Below, piece by piece: positions 16,738 through 27,400 of a DNA stretch of 64,000 nt (within the stretch, counting starts at the first letter, position 1; each line of letters starts with the position of its first letter). The notes beneath the pieces are model-generated. The model was not told the origin of the DNA. It saw only the letters and a list, made by a program, of their open reading frames with translations, and did not search any database. Both the position numbers and the translations under genes were made by a program. Source of the DNA: Methylotenera sp. G11 (lineage in GTDB: Bacteria > Pseudomonadota > Gammaproteobacteria > Burkholderiales > Methylophilaceae); assembly GCF_000799735.1 (NCBI RefSeq), contig NZ_JUHH01000001.1, positions 1,302,001-1,366,000 on the forward strand. The letters are read 5' to 3'.

Positions 16738-19700
16738 TCATGGCTTTTGTGCTTTATCTTTAACTGTGCTTCCTTCTTCATTCGGTTTGCACTTACGTTT
16801 TTTACTATCATTGCCATCCGCAGATTCATCCGCTGTAAAATCCAGCCCGCAGGTATCCTCCTCGGCATCGATGAATCGCTCAAAAACAGCCCCGGAAGAA
16901 CTCGTGATCAGCACGCCTTCCCCGCAGCTGGCTGCCAAAGGTTTTTCTGAGGGCTTATCACCAGACACTTCGTTCGGCGGTTTTTGTGCATCCGGGATAT
17001 TGGGCTGCACCACCACCAGCAGTTCCGCCTGCGAAGCGGCATTGTTCACAAAGGTATAACCCAGGCTGCTCAGCAGGCCATTCACGTAATTGATATCGTA
17101 AGAACCCGGATCAGATCCTCCGCCGGAAAACACGGCATTGCCGGATATTCCGGATGTCTGCGCGTTATCGCCATCGATAAAGCCATTGTATGTAAGGGCG
17201 TATGGGCCTGGATGATCGCCATAACTGACCGTTTGCTGACCGGGCGTCACTGAAAGTACGGGAGCTATGCTATAAAACAGCCAGTTACCGCTTGCAGCAT
17301 AAGCTGGCGTGCTGCCTGCCACATAAGCCTGGTTGTAATGCTTGCCGGTTGGCAGCATGCCGCCCAAAGTGTTGAGTGCCGGATCAGTGGAATATACCGC
17401 CCAGCGGCTAGCTATCAACGGGGCACTGCTCCCTGAGTTGTTGATAAAATTACCGCCGATAGCCGCCAGGGTAACGCTCCCCAGCCCTGCATCCAGCGTG
17501 ACGCCATTAGCAATAGTGATGGCTGCGATACCTGGGTCACGTTCCCCTGGAATCGCAGCAGTGTCACCGGCAACTGCGCTGAGATTTCCATTATCGGTCG
17601 TGATGCCCGCATCGAAATGAATATTGCGCCCGGCCTGCAACATCAGGCTGCCGCCATCGCCACTGGCATTATTTACCGCAACCGCACTGGAAACAGTAAT
17701 GTCATTGCTGGCCTGAAGAACGACATTGGTACCGGCACTCAGCATGGATGCCAACTCAGCATGTGAAACAGTCACGGCCTGGCCGGAATAATCGGCAAAA
17801 CCAATGGTGCTCGCGAGCGAACCCGTCATCTGGCTGAACAGGTAAACCGCGCCCCGGTCAAGCGCAGCATTGGCGGAACCGTCATCCAATATCGCTCCGG
17901 CAACAAGGCGGTCACCCAAACCATTGAGCGCAACCGAGGTGCCAAAATAATCCCCAGTGTCCAAGCCTGCGAGATTAAAATCACCAGTACCGGCATAGCC
18001 TTTACCTATTGTTGACTGCAGGCTGCCGCCAGCGAAGTTGGCATCCATAAAGCCAAACTGATAAACCGCACCGCTGCCTGGCGCCAGGTTACCGGCACCA
18101 TCATCATTAAAAGCGCCTACAGCAAGCCGGTCGCCGGCTGCATTAAGCGCAACCGCTCGCCCGAACCCATCACTGCTTTCCAGGTTAGCCACATCCATGT
18201 TATTGCTGCCGCTATAACCTTTACCCGCAATTGCCAGCAGGCTGCCCCCTGTAAAACTGCCATCGACAAACCCAAGCAGGTACACGGCACCGCTATCCGT
18301 CGCAAGGTTGGCTGCGCCGTCATCGCCAAAAGCACCTACGGCAAGGCGGTCACCTGCGCTGTTGAACGCAGCGGCAATCCCGAAGCGATCCTGATCACCA
18401 AGATTAACGACATCAAGGTTATTACTGCCGGTATAGCCCTTGCCGACCATCCCCAGCAAATTGCCACCGGTAAAATGATTATCGGCAAAACCATACAAGT
18501 ACACCGCACCGCTGTCGGCAGCGATATTGCCGGCACCATCGTCGCCGTAAGCGCCTACAGCCAGGCGGTTACCCAAGCCATTGAGCGCAACCGCGCTGCC
18601 GAAACCATCCAGCGTTTCCAGGCCAGAGACGTCCCGATTATTACCGCCGGCATAACCCTTGCCTATAACCGCCTGCAAGCTGCCAGCGGTGAACCTGTTA
18701 TCGGCAAAAGCGAAAAGATAGGCAGCGCCCGTATCAAGCGCAAGGTTACCGGCGCCATCATCGCCCAAAGCCCCCACGGCAAGACGATCACCCACGGCAT
18801 TCAGGGAAACGGAAGATCCAAAGAAGTCATTGCTATCCAGGCTGGCGATATCCACATTATTGCCGCCTGTATAACCTCTGCCGATAGTGCCCCGCAATGT
18901 ACCGCCGCTGAAGTTGCCATCGGTAAAACTGAATAGCTGCACGGCACCGCTGCCCACGGCGACGTTACCGGCGCCGTCATCACCAGGCAACCCGACAGCA
19001 AGCAGGGTGCCTGCGGCATTCAGGGCTACGGATGTTCCAAAATAGTCATACACAGCCCCGGCTGTATCTACATTGTTGCCCCCTGCGTAACCTGCCCCGA
19101 TCAAAGCATTGTAAGTCCAGCTGCTGATGCTCATGTAGTCACCGATGATGATGTTTTTGGGGTCTAGCAAAAGCGTATCGGCACCTGTCACACCGGCTAA
19201 ACCAGCCCGGCGCAGTGTCTCGGCTGAAGAAATCTCCACAGCGCCGCCACGCACTGCTCCGCTGGCATTGACACGGCCCAGCTGTGTTGTTTCTTTATCC
19301 GACCAGAAAATGGCTGTACCACCCACACCATGTGCAGACGACACATTCACCCGTGTGCTATCGTTCACAAACAGCTTCTGCGCGTTATCGATCTCCGGCA
19401 CACCCTGCCAGCGCGTAACAAACTGATCATAAGCCTGTGCTGCCGGCTGATATTTTCCGCCCTGAAAAGCACCGCCTATGCGAACCAGCCCCCCTTGCAG
19501 AACTCCGGAAGCATCAATCTCTGCCGAAAGCAGGCGCACGCTGTAACCGCTCATATCCACGTGCCCGCCGATACCCGCAGTGCCAAGTGCATGATAAGTG
19601 CCGGAGCTGAGAATGCCATCCGCGGCATTGACACTGATGCTGCCGCCATTGACACCACTCACGTCAGTATAGCTGGTGGAGGATTCGATGATCTCGCCAC

Positions 19701-20883
19701 CAGCCTGATAACTGACATGACCGCCATTGCCCGTTACACCGGTGGCAAGCACATGGTCGGACAGCGACAGGTCACCGCCGGCAACCACATTCACCTGGCC
19801 GCCATTGCGCCAGCCGCTGGCATTCACCTGGCCGCCAAGCGCAACAAAGCGGCCACTCACTTCCACTTCACCGCCGCTTCCGCCCTGGATTGCGCTAACA
19901 CCAGTTGCACTGGCATTCGCCGCACTGGCATCCAGCGTACCGGTATTGCTCACAACCGCATCACCGCTTAGGCGAATCACGCCTGCATTGTTTTTTACGG
20001 TGCGCGCCCGCACGATACCAGTATTGTTAACCGCCGCCGTGGTGATGGCATCGGCAGCCCTGGCACCCATAAACACCTGGCCGCCATCGGCCTGGATAAG
20101 CTGCCTGTTTTCGGCAAGGGCATTGATTGCCCCCTGGTCGATGGTATAGCCAAACAATGAACCATCATCGAGATTCAGCGTAACCTTATCACCGGCGGCC
20201 AGCAGCACAGTGCCAAGGCTGGCACTGATAACCCCCTCGTTACGCACTTCCGGCGCCAGCAGTGCAATGTAGCCACTTTGCGCTGCCGTCAACCTGCCCT
20301 GGTTAACCACAGAACCGGCACCACCGGGGTTGCTGAAAACATAGCGACCCGCCATAAAGTCAGCCACATCAAGGCCTAGTGTAGTCGCCACCAGGCCACC
20401 AACATTCACCTGCGCATGGCTGCCGAACAAAACACCATTAGGGTTACTGATAAAAAGCTGGCCTTTGGCATGGATGTTGCCCAATATACTGCTAGGATCC
20501 TGACCCAACACACGGATCAATGCAATATCAGTGTCGAAGTTTTGCTTAAGCACAAAGGTTTCGCCGGCTTGCACGCCAAATGCCGCGGCATTGATAGCAA
20601 GCCTGGCAGAATCCTGCACAACCAGATTACTGTTCACGATGGCGCCCTGCCCGCCGACGATCACGCCGCCTTCCAGGCCGGCAAAAACATGCACCGGCGA
20701 CAATAATGCCGCAATAAAAACGAACGGAGCCTTTTTTAACCAGAACCGGCAGCAGCCTTTTTGATGACTAAAATACTGATTACGTTGTTTTAACAAAAAA
20801 ACCCCCAGCCTATTGGGCACCATCACAATTTCTTGCCAAGCTGTATTTTTGTTATCAATCAAACGCATCTCACACGCATCCAT
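16738..20883 (-). CDS. Two-partner secretion exoprotein (TpsA) with filamentous-haemagglutinin N-domain and FG-GAP-like repeats
   Basis: A ~1,381-residue secreted surface protein. After an extended signal region (hydrophobic core KAPFVFIAALLSPVHVFA) comes the TPS domain with FISNPNGVLFGSHAQVNVGG. A beta-helix-like region with many N-T-G and G-G-x-V turns runs to residue ~580. Residues ~600-1,040 hold six repeats of ~73 residues of the form DxFGxSVALNxxGDRLAVGAxGDDGAGN, followed by a strand, related to FG-GAP propeller blades. Further on is an MBG-type domain (TVSYGDHPGPYALTYNGF). The tail is basic and Lys-rich. The start is uncertain: ATG at 20883, 20865 or 20823; none has a convincing ribosome binding site. 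It pairs with the transporter downstream. Confidence 0.85.
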   Translation of the reverse strand: MDACEMRLIDNKNTAWQEIVMVPNRLGVFLLKQRNQYFSHQKGCCRFWLKKAPFVFIAALLSPVHVFAGLEGGVIVGGQGAIVNSNLVVQDSARLAINAAAFGVQAGETFVLKQNFDTDIALIRVLGQDPSSILGNIHAKGQLFISNPNGVLFGSHAQVNVGGLVATTLGLDVADFMAGRYVFSNPGGAGSVVNQGRLTAAQSGYIALLAPEVRNEGVISASLGTVLLAAGDKVTLNLDDGSLFGYTIDQGAINALAENRQLIQADGGQVFMGARAADAITTAAVNNTGIVRARTVKNNAGVIRLSGDAVVSNTGTLDASAANASATGVSAIQGGSGGEVEVSGRFVALGGQVNASGWRNGGQVNVVAGGDLSLSDHVLATGVTGNGGHVSYQAGGEIIESSTSYTDVSGVNGGSISVNAADGILSSGTYHALGTAGIGGHVDMSGYSVRLLSAEIDASGVLQGGLVRIGGAFQGGKYQPAAQAYDQFVTRWQGVPEIDNAQKLFVNDSTRVNVSSAHGVGGTAIFWSDKETTQLGRVNASGAVRGGAVEISSAETLRRAGLAGVTGADTLLLDPKNIIIGDYMSISSWTYNALIGAGYAGGNNVDTAGAVYDYFGTSVALNAAGTLLAVGLPGDDGAGNVAVGSGAVQLFSFTDGNFSGGTLRGTIGRGYTGGNNVDIASLDSNDFFGSSVSLNAVGDRLAVGALGDDGAGNLALDTGAAYLFAFADNRFTAGSLQAVIGKGYAGGNNRDVSGLETLDGFGSAVALNGLGNRLAVGAYGDDGAGNIAADSGAVYLYGFADNHFTGGNLLGMVGKGYTGSNNLDVVNLGDQDRFGIAAAFNSAGDRLAVGAFGDDGAANLATDSGAVYLLGFVDGSFTGGSLLAIAGKGYSGSNNMDVANLESSDGFGRAVALNAAGDRLAVGAFNDDGAGNLAPGSGAVYQFGFMDANFAGGSLQSTIGKGYAGTGDFNLAGLDTGDYFGTSVALNGLGDRLVAGAILDDGSANAALDRGAVYLFSQMTGSLASTIGFADYSGQAVTVSHAELASMLSAGTNVVLQASNDITVSSAVAVNNASGDGGSLMLQAGRNIHFDAGITTDNGNLSAVAGDTAAIPGERDPGIAAITIANGVTLDAGLGSVTLAAIGGNFINNSGSSAPLIASRWAVYSTDPALNTLGGMLPTGKHYNQAYVAGSTPAYAASGNWLFYSIAPVLSVTPGQQTVSYGDHPGPYALTYNGFIDGDNAQTSGISGNAVFSGGGSDPGSYDINYVNGLLSSLGYTFVNNAASQAELLVVVQPNIPDAQKPPNEVSGDKPSEKPLAASCGEGVLITSSSGAVFERFIDAEEDTCGLDFTADESADGNDSKKRKCKPNEEGSTVKDKAQKP

Positions 20884-20996
20884 CACCTGAAAAAACTACG
20901 ACTCACTGCCGGGGCGCCACCAAAACACAGGCATCCATAAACAAAGGCATCATGAATTGTGTGCGCCTAAAAAACCCTTACGCAAACTGCAAGCCG

Positions 20997-21296
20997 CTAA
21001 ACCTTTTTCACTGCCGCAGCCTCAACTTGCTGCAAATACTCTTTCAGTTCTCCAAGTGCAGCCAACGGCAACGCCACCCTGTGCGATAAACGGCGGAACT
21101 CGCCTTTACCATCTGGCGTAGGCGCAACTGACTGGTAAAAATCAATCTTCAAAACCCCTGACCGGATCGCAAAGCTCATCACGCCATCTGCATATATTTC
21201 GCTATCAGGCCGCGCTGGCTCTCTCAACGTTTCACGAACCGCTGCATTTTCAAGAGTTTTAGCAACACTGTTATCCTGCTTTTTATCTTCTGCCAT
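20997..21296 (-). CDS. Hypothetical protein downstream of the giant adhesin
   Basis: A ~99-residue cytoplasmic protein without signal or membrane segment. The first ~35 residues are charged and Lys/Glu/Arg-rich (a likely disordered head). The rest, from YADGVMSFAIRSGVLKIDFYQ to RRLSHRVALPLAALGELKEYL, resembles small beta-rich proteins with a conserved R-V-x-L-P-L-x-x-L-x-E-L motif, DUF3467-like in style, but I cannot assign it. The start at 21296 or 21299 (consecutive ATGs) follows AAAGAGGA closely; an ATG at 21317 is also possible. It is 120 bp beyond the adhesin stop in the same direction and may be co-transcribed with the type I secretion locus. Confidence 0.6.
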   Translation of the reverse strand: MAEDKKQDNSVAKTLENAAVRETLREPARPDSEIYADGVMSFAIRSGVLKIDFYQSVAPTPDGKGEFRRLSHRVALPLAALGELKEYLQQVEAAAVKKV

Positions 21297-21416
21297 CATT
21301 CCTCTTTCTATTTTCAAATTAATTTAAAAAAACCTGTAAAGATGGGCTACCGTTAATAAAATGTTTTAAAAAACCTAGATTGCCAGGCCTTTCTGCAGAA
21401 CAACCTTTTCCATCAG

Positions 21417-24400
21417 CTACAGAATGCTTGTATTCACATTGCTGAGAATATCGGTATCAACCAGCAACTGCGCTGCAACCCCGGTAGCGTTATACACGGC
21501 ATAAGTCTGGCCGCCATTGGTCACCGTACCTACAGAGGCACCCCAGCCGCTTGAAATCACAGCATCATTCGCATCACCATCGATCACCAACTGGTGGCGT
21601 TGTTCCGGGTTAATCGGGTTTCCGTTACCATCAACGCCGCCTGCCGCCAAAGCAGCACCTACCCAGCCGTTTGCGTTGTTAAACAGGTTCATGCCGCTCA
21701 TATCCAGCACGTCTTTCACATTCAGCCTAAGCGTATTATCACCTGAACCAGTAATATCAATTCTTTCAATCGAATCTATACGTGAGCCGCCATCGGGGGT
21801 GCTTGCCGCCTGATTTTTAATGGCGGTAAAATCAAGCGTAATGCCGCTACCTCCAAGCAAACTGATGGTATCAATGCCGGTGCCGCCATCAATGCGTGCC
21901 AGCTGATCAATATTGTCACTACCAATGTCGCCAAGGTTTTCCCTTAGTGCTTTTATGTTGCTAGCATTAATAACGAAAGTATCATCACCTCTACCGCCAT
22001 ACATGACGTCTGCCCCGCCATTACCGGTAATGGTGTCGTTGCCGTCACCAGCCACAAAAATTTCAGAAGCAGTGGTACCAGCTAAACTATTTGCACCGGA
22101 AGTACCTAGATAATCAACCGCTGCCGCACCCGTTAAATGCGTTCCGCCAAAAATCACATAGCTGCGGCCAGCGTCAATGTTTGCACCAACATCGGCACGG
22201 TCTGACCCTACAATCAAATCATCAAAGCCATCGCCGTTCACATCGCCGGCAGCCGAAACGCTTTGACCGGTATGATCGCCTGCAGATTGTCCATTGATAG
22301 CAAAGCCGCCGTTGCCCAGCACTATTTGAGATAATTCAACCGCTGTACCAGAGGCTTTGCCATAAACAACATAGTTACGCCCGGAATCCACACCAAATGA
22401 TGTATCTCTAACCGGGGCACCAACAATCAGATCCGCCAATCCGTCGCCGTTAATGTCACCTGCAGCAGAAACACTATGGCCAGACCAACTATTAGCGTCA
22501 GCTCCAGTCTCAGCATTAATGGCAAAACCACCTATACCATTAGCAACATTAGCTAAATCAACATCCGCGAAACCTGATTTACCGAATACCACATAACTAC
22601 GCCCCGTATTGGTACCTGCATCGTCATCGAACTGCACTCCAACAATAAGGTCAGCGTAGCCATCACCGTTCACGTCACCGGCACCGGAAACTGCATAACT
22701 GATTGAACCATCAATACCAATACCATCGTTTACAGTCGCCAAGCTGTTTTTAATAATAAAACCAGCATTATTAGCAGTTAACTCACTCACGTTTAAGTGA
22801 CCGGTAAAACTACCTCCTAACACGACATAAGCGACACCGGCATCTACCGCATTAAAGTCGCTTCCGGGGATGCTAATCACCACATCAGCCTTACCGTCAC
22901 CGTTCACATCGCCGGCGCCGGACACGCTGTAACCCGTCATATCGCTTGAAACCAAGTTGCTAATGCCAAAACCACCTGTTCCACTAAATGCTGCGCTTAC
23001 ATCCACATCATTCGCATTTGCTTTACCGTAAACCACAACACCCACACCGGCATCTACCGCGTTATAGTTGCTTCCGGGCAGGCCAACGATAAGGTCAGCC
23101 AAGCCGTCACCATTCACATCACCAGCAGCAGAAACCGAACGACCATTAAGATCACCTGTAGCGGCATTGTAAATTCTGAAACCTTTCGCACCCAATGCAT
23201 CAAGATTAACGTTATCAGTGGTGTCGCCAACACCCACTTTACCAAACACCACAAAAGACTCACCCGAGCCGCTGTATCCTTCCGCGCCTACAAGCAAGTC
23301 CGCTAGACCATCACCATTCATATCCCCTGCTGCCGACACGCTATAACCATTTTTAGCACTAGCTTGAGAAGTGGTAATTGCAAAACCTCCTACACCCAAG
23401 GCAACGTCACTAAGCTCCACAGCTGCCGTATTGTCGCCCTTACCATACACAACATAGGTTTTACCAAGTGCAGTACCAGTAAGGCCAGGCGCCCCTACAA
23501 TCACATCATCACGGCCATCGCCGTTCACATCACCGGCGTTAGCTACGCTCCATCCACTCAAATCATCTGCAACTGCGCCGTTAATTACAAAACCGCCATT
23601 GCCGGCTGCGGTATTAACCAAATTCACATTAAGCTGTTGAATCCTTACGTCATTATCCACAAGAATCTGTGAGTTACCGATACGGCTGTTGTAGACGTTG
23701 TATGTATTACCGCCATGGGTGACAGTGCCGGCAACACTATTCCACTCGTCATTGAGCTGAAGAGTATCGGCACTGGTGCCATCCACCACCACCTGGTTGC
23801 GGAAATTGGCTGCCAGCGTCGGAAAGGTATAGGTGCCATTGGCCCAGCCATTAACCCCGTTGGTAAATTCGTTGTAACCACCCAGGCCTTGCAAGCCACT
23901 ATTACCACTATTGTCGGATTCATTTTGATGGACATTACCGCCAATAATCATATCGGCAGTCAAGGTAAGTGTCTGTGCAGTGGTAGCATCCAAGTCTAAG
24001 CTATGCCCTGCACCTGTAATCACCGGCGTGCCGCCGCTAGCATTGCTATCCGTTGGGTCGTTATTCAACCCACCTATACGAATCACAGCACTATTGGTAA
24101 CACCAAGATTGTTGTTATAAGTGAAGTAAACGTCTTTAATATCACCCTCTGCCAGCGCATCAGCGGTAGCGTTAGGAGTGAATACAACATTGCTACCAAC
24201 CACATCAACCCTACCATACTCAAAGCCACTGGCATCTCTAACAATGCCATAAATGCCATTCTCCAAGGTAAGACTTGTAGCAAGCGCTCCATCGTTACCT
24301 AGCAAACTATTCGAAGTACCACCGCTTCCTATTGCTATAGTCAGTGCCGTATCCTCATCCGTGCCTAAGTTCAGCGTCACTTGGTTTGCCAAATCAAACC

Positions 24401-27400
24401 GATCAGTCAATATATTGTAACGATAGAATACTGAGTTTTGATTCTGGTTACTTCCATTACTATTGTTTGCCACCACTAAATATTGCTCACCGTTGAGGGT
24501 ATAGCTCTCCCAATCAATAGCCCCAATTGTTGGAATATTTTGTAGCACGTCAAATCCACCGGCGCCTGCATTCTTAGCGGCATTCCATTTATAAATAGTT
24601 GAGTTAATGGAATAGTCTGACACTCCATCAAATAGATTTGCCACCGCTAGATATTGAGCACCATTGATCGTGAAACTCTCAAAGTCGATGGCACTGGAGG
24701 TTTGTATTAAATCTACTGGCGTAGTAATGAATAACCCTGTATTGGCATCCCATTCGTAAATGGCTGAATCCTGGATAAAGTTAGTAGCAAGCCGCGTGTT
24801 AGTCACTGCCAGATATTGCTTAGCCCCAACAGTGAAACTTTCAAAATCGTAAGCACCTTTAGTGGCTATATCTTGCAAAAATTGAAAGCTGGAGCCGTTC
24901 CATTCATATATTTTAGAGTTAAGCATAAAATTGCTATCACTCGTACCAGCACCATTATAATGACTGGTCTGTGCCAGATATTGCTTACCGTTGATGGTAA
25001 AACTTTCCCAATCTTGTACACCTACTGTTGCAATAACCTGATCCACTACAAACGCTGAACCATTCCATTTATAAATTGCAGAATTTGTATTTGGATTAAT
25101 CACTCCATCAGTATAGTTTGCCACTGCCAAATACTGCTCGCCATTAATGGTAAAACTTTCCAAATCATTGGCATATTGAGTGGTTGAAATGGTTTGCACA
25201 GCAGCACCAAACTGCGCAGTACTATTATTCCATTTATAAAAATTCAAGCTACTGTTACCAGCAGTGGCTAAATACTGCTCGCCACTTATGGTAAAGCTTT
25301 CAATCTCCCTGACACCGGCTCCTGTTGTGCCAGCTAAGCTTTCATAGTCAACAAAGATTGCACCATTCCAATGATAGATTTTTGAAGCTGCGCCTGGGGC
25401 ATTAGCTGCCTCAGCTAAATATTGCTCACCATTCACAGTGAAAGACTCCCAACCCGCGGCACCACTGGTTGCCATCTCCAAGCTGGTGCTGTTATAGGTT
25501 GTTGCATCGAGCACAGGGCTGCTGATTGTGATATCCAGCGCAGAACTAGCCGCACTGGCATTGCCCGCTGCATCAGTGGCAATTGCCTTGACACGATGGC
25601 TGCCAGGCGCCGCCAAGCTGATGTCGATACCTGTAGAAAAAGCTGCTGCCGTGCCGGTTGCAAGCAATTCACCGCCATCAATAACGCCATCATTGTCTGC
25701 ATCATCAAACAGTTGCACGGTGCTGCCTGCTTCTGCCGTACCGCTAATCGTTAACCCTGAAGTGTGGCTGGTGATATTGTCATTATTGATCTCAGTGTCA
25801 TCGGCCGCCGCCAAATCAAGCGCGCTTGGTGCTGCCGGGGACGATGTATCCACCAGATAACCTGCGTTATCTGCTACCGCACTGTGGCTGAGAATTGCAC
25901 TCTCACCACCGGCGTTTTTAATGCTGCCGCCGTTTAAGCTCAAGCTATTGATATTAATGGCAATACCATTAGCATCGTTCTGCCCTGACTGTATGGTGTA
26001 AGCAAAAACCAATGCAGTGCTGCCGGTGCCGGAGCTGTAATTGGCCTGCACTGTGGTGCCGCCTATGTTAATCGCAAGTTGCGGGGTGCCAGTAACGTTA
26101 ACCAACTGGCTCATGTTCACAGTGATATAGACAGTATCGCCTGCGTTAAGCGTATTATTCTGAGCGCCAGTGGCACTGGTGATAGAGACTGCGCTTACTG
26201 TAGGCTCTGTGCCGGAAAAAACCTGAAGCGCCAAATAATTATGGGTTACTCCCATTTCTGAAGCCACATACGCACCAGAAAAATTAACCCCTACATGACC
26301 GCCAACTGCAGGGGTCGATGACCAGAATGAATCACCCCAGCCTTGAGGTATGCCTGCTGACCCATTGATGCCGCTGTTAAAAGCATCCCAAATGGCTGTT
26401 AAATCATTATAAACGGCTGGATTTGCAACTGCGGTTTCACCAGTCACCCCACCGTCACCGAGAGCAGGAACTGTCGGGAATAAAGCATTTCCAGACCCGT
26501 CAACACCAATACCATAAGTAAGCAACGCCAGCTTATAACCGTTATAACTGCCTGATGCTGCAAAGCGATAGGTCTCTGTCGTACCATACATACCATCAGC
26601 ATTAAGAACAGTCGTGTTTTGCACCCCATTTACATCATAATTAAAAAGACTGTCTATCGTGTCATGGGCAGCTTGGTCAATGACTGTTGTTGTGCCATCT
26701 CCGTTCGTGTCCCAATAGAAATACCAATTACCTTCCACCTGTATGCCATGAGTCAGCAAACCTGTGCCTATATCAATTGCATCGACACGGGCATTTGCAT
26801 TATCTGCAACTGCGGAATGTGATATTGCAGCAGCTGAAGCATTTGCGACAGAAGCTATAGTGCCGCTATTCAGGGATAAACTTCCAGCATCAATACTGAT
26901 ACCGTTATGATCAAAATCTTCTCCAGTTGCTACACCGTTGGTAACAGAGTCGGCTTTTAATTCATATGCAAATTGCAAGGTATTAGTGCCACTGCCCACA
27001 CCATTATAAGTAGCGTAGCGTGTAATGCCCCCAATATTTAAAGCAAGCTGTGGGCTACCGGTTACATTAACAGCGTCATCAAAAGTTACGCTATAAATGA
27101 CGCTATCCCCATGTCCGGCAACCACATCGTAATCTAACGCAAACTTATTGCCATAAGTGGTTGTAGTTGCACTTGTAAGCGAAATACCTGTGATCTCAGC
27201 TATGTTGTTGACATTGACGGTGATGACCGCAGTGTCGCTTAAGCTGCTGTCAGTCGCACTCACGGTCAGGGCGTGACTGGTCGCGGTTTCGTAGTCCAGG
27301 GTTTTGCCCACTGCTATGGTGATGGCGCCGGTGGCGCTGTTAATCTCAAAGATGCCGTCGGCATTGCCCGCCGTGATGCTGTAGGTGATGGCGGCGCCAT

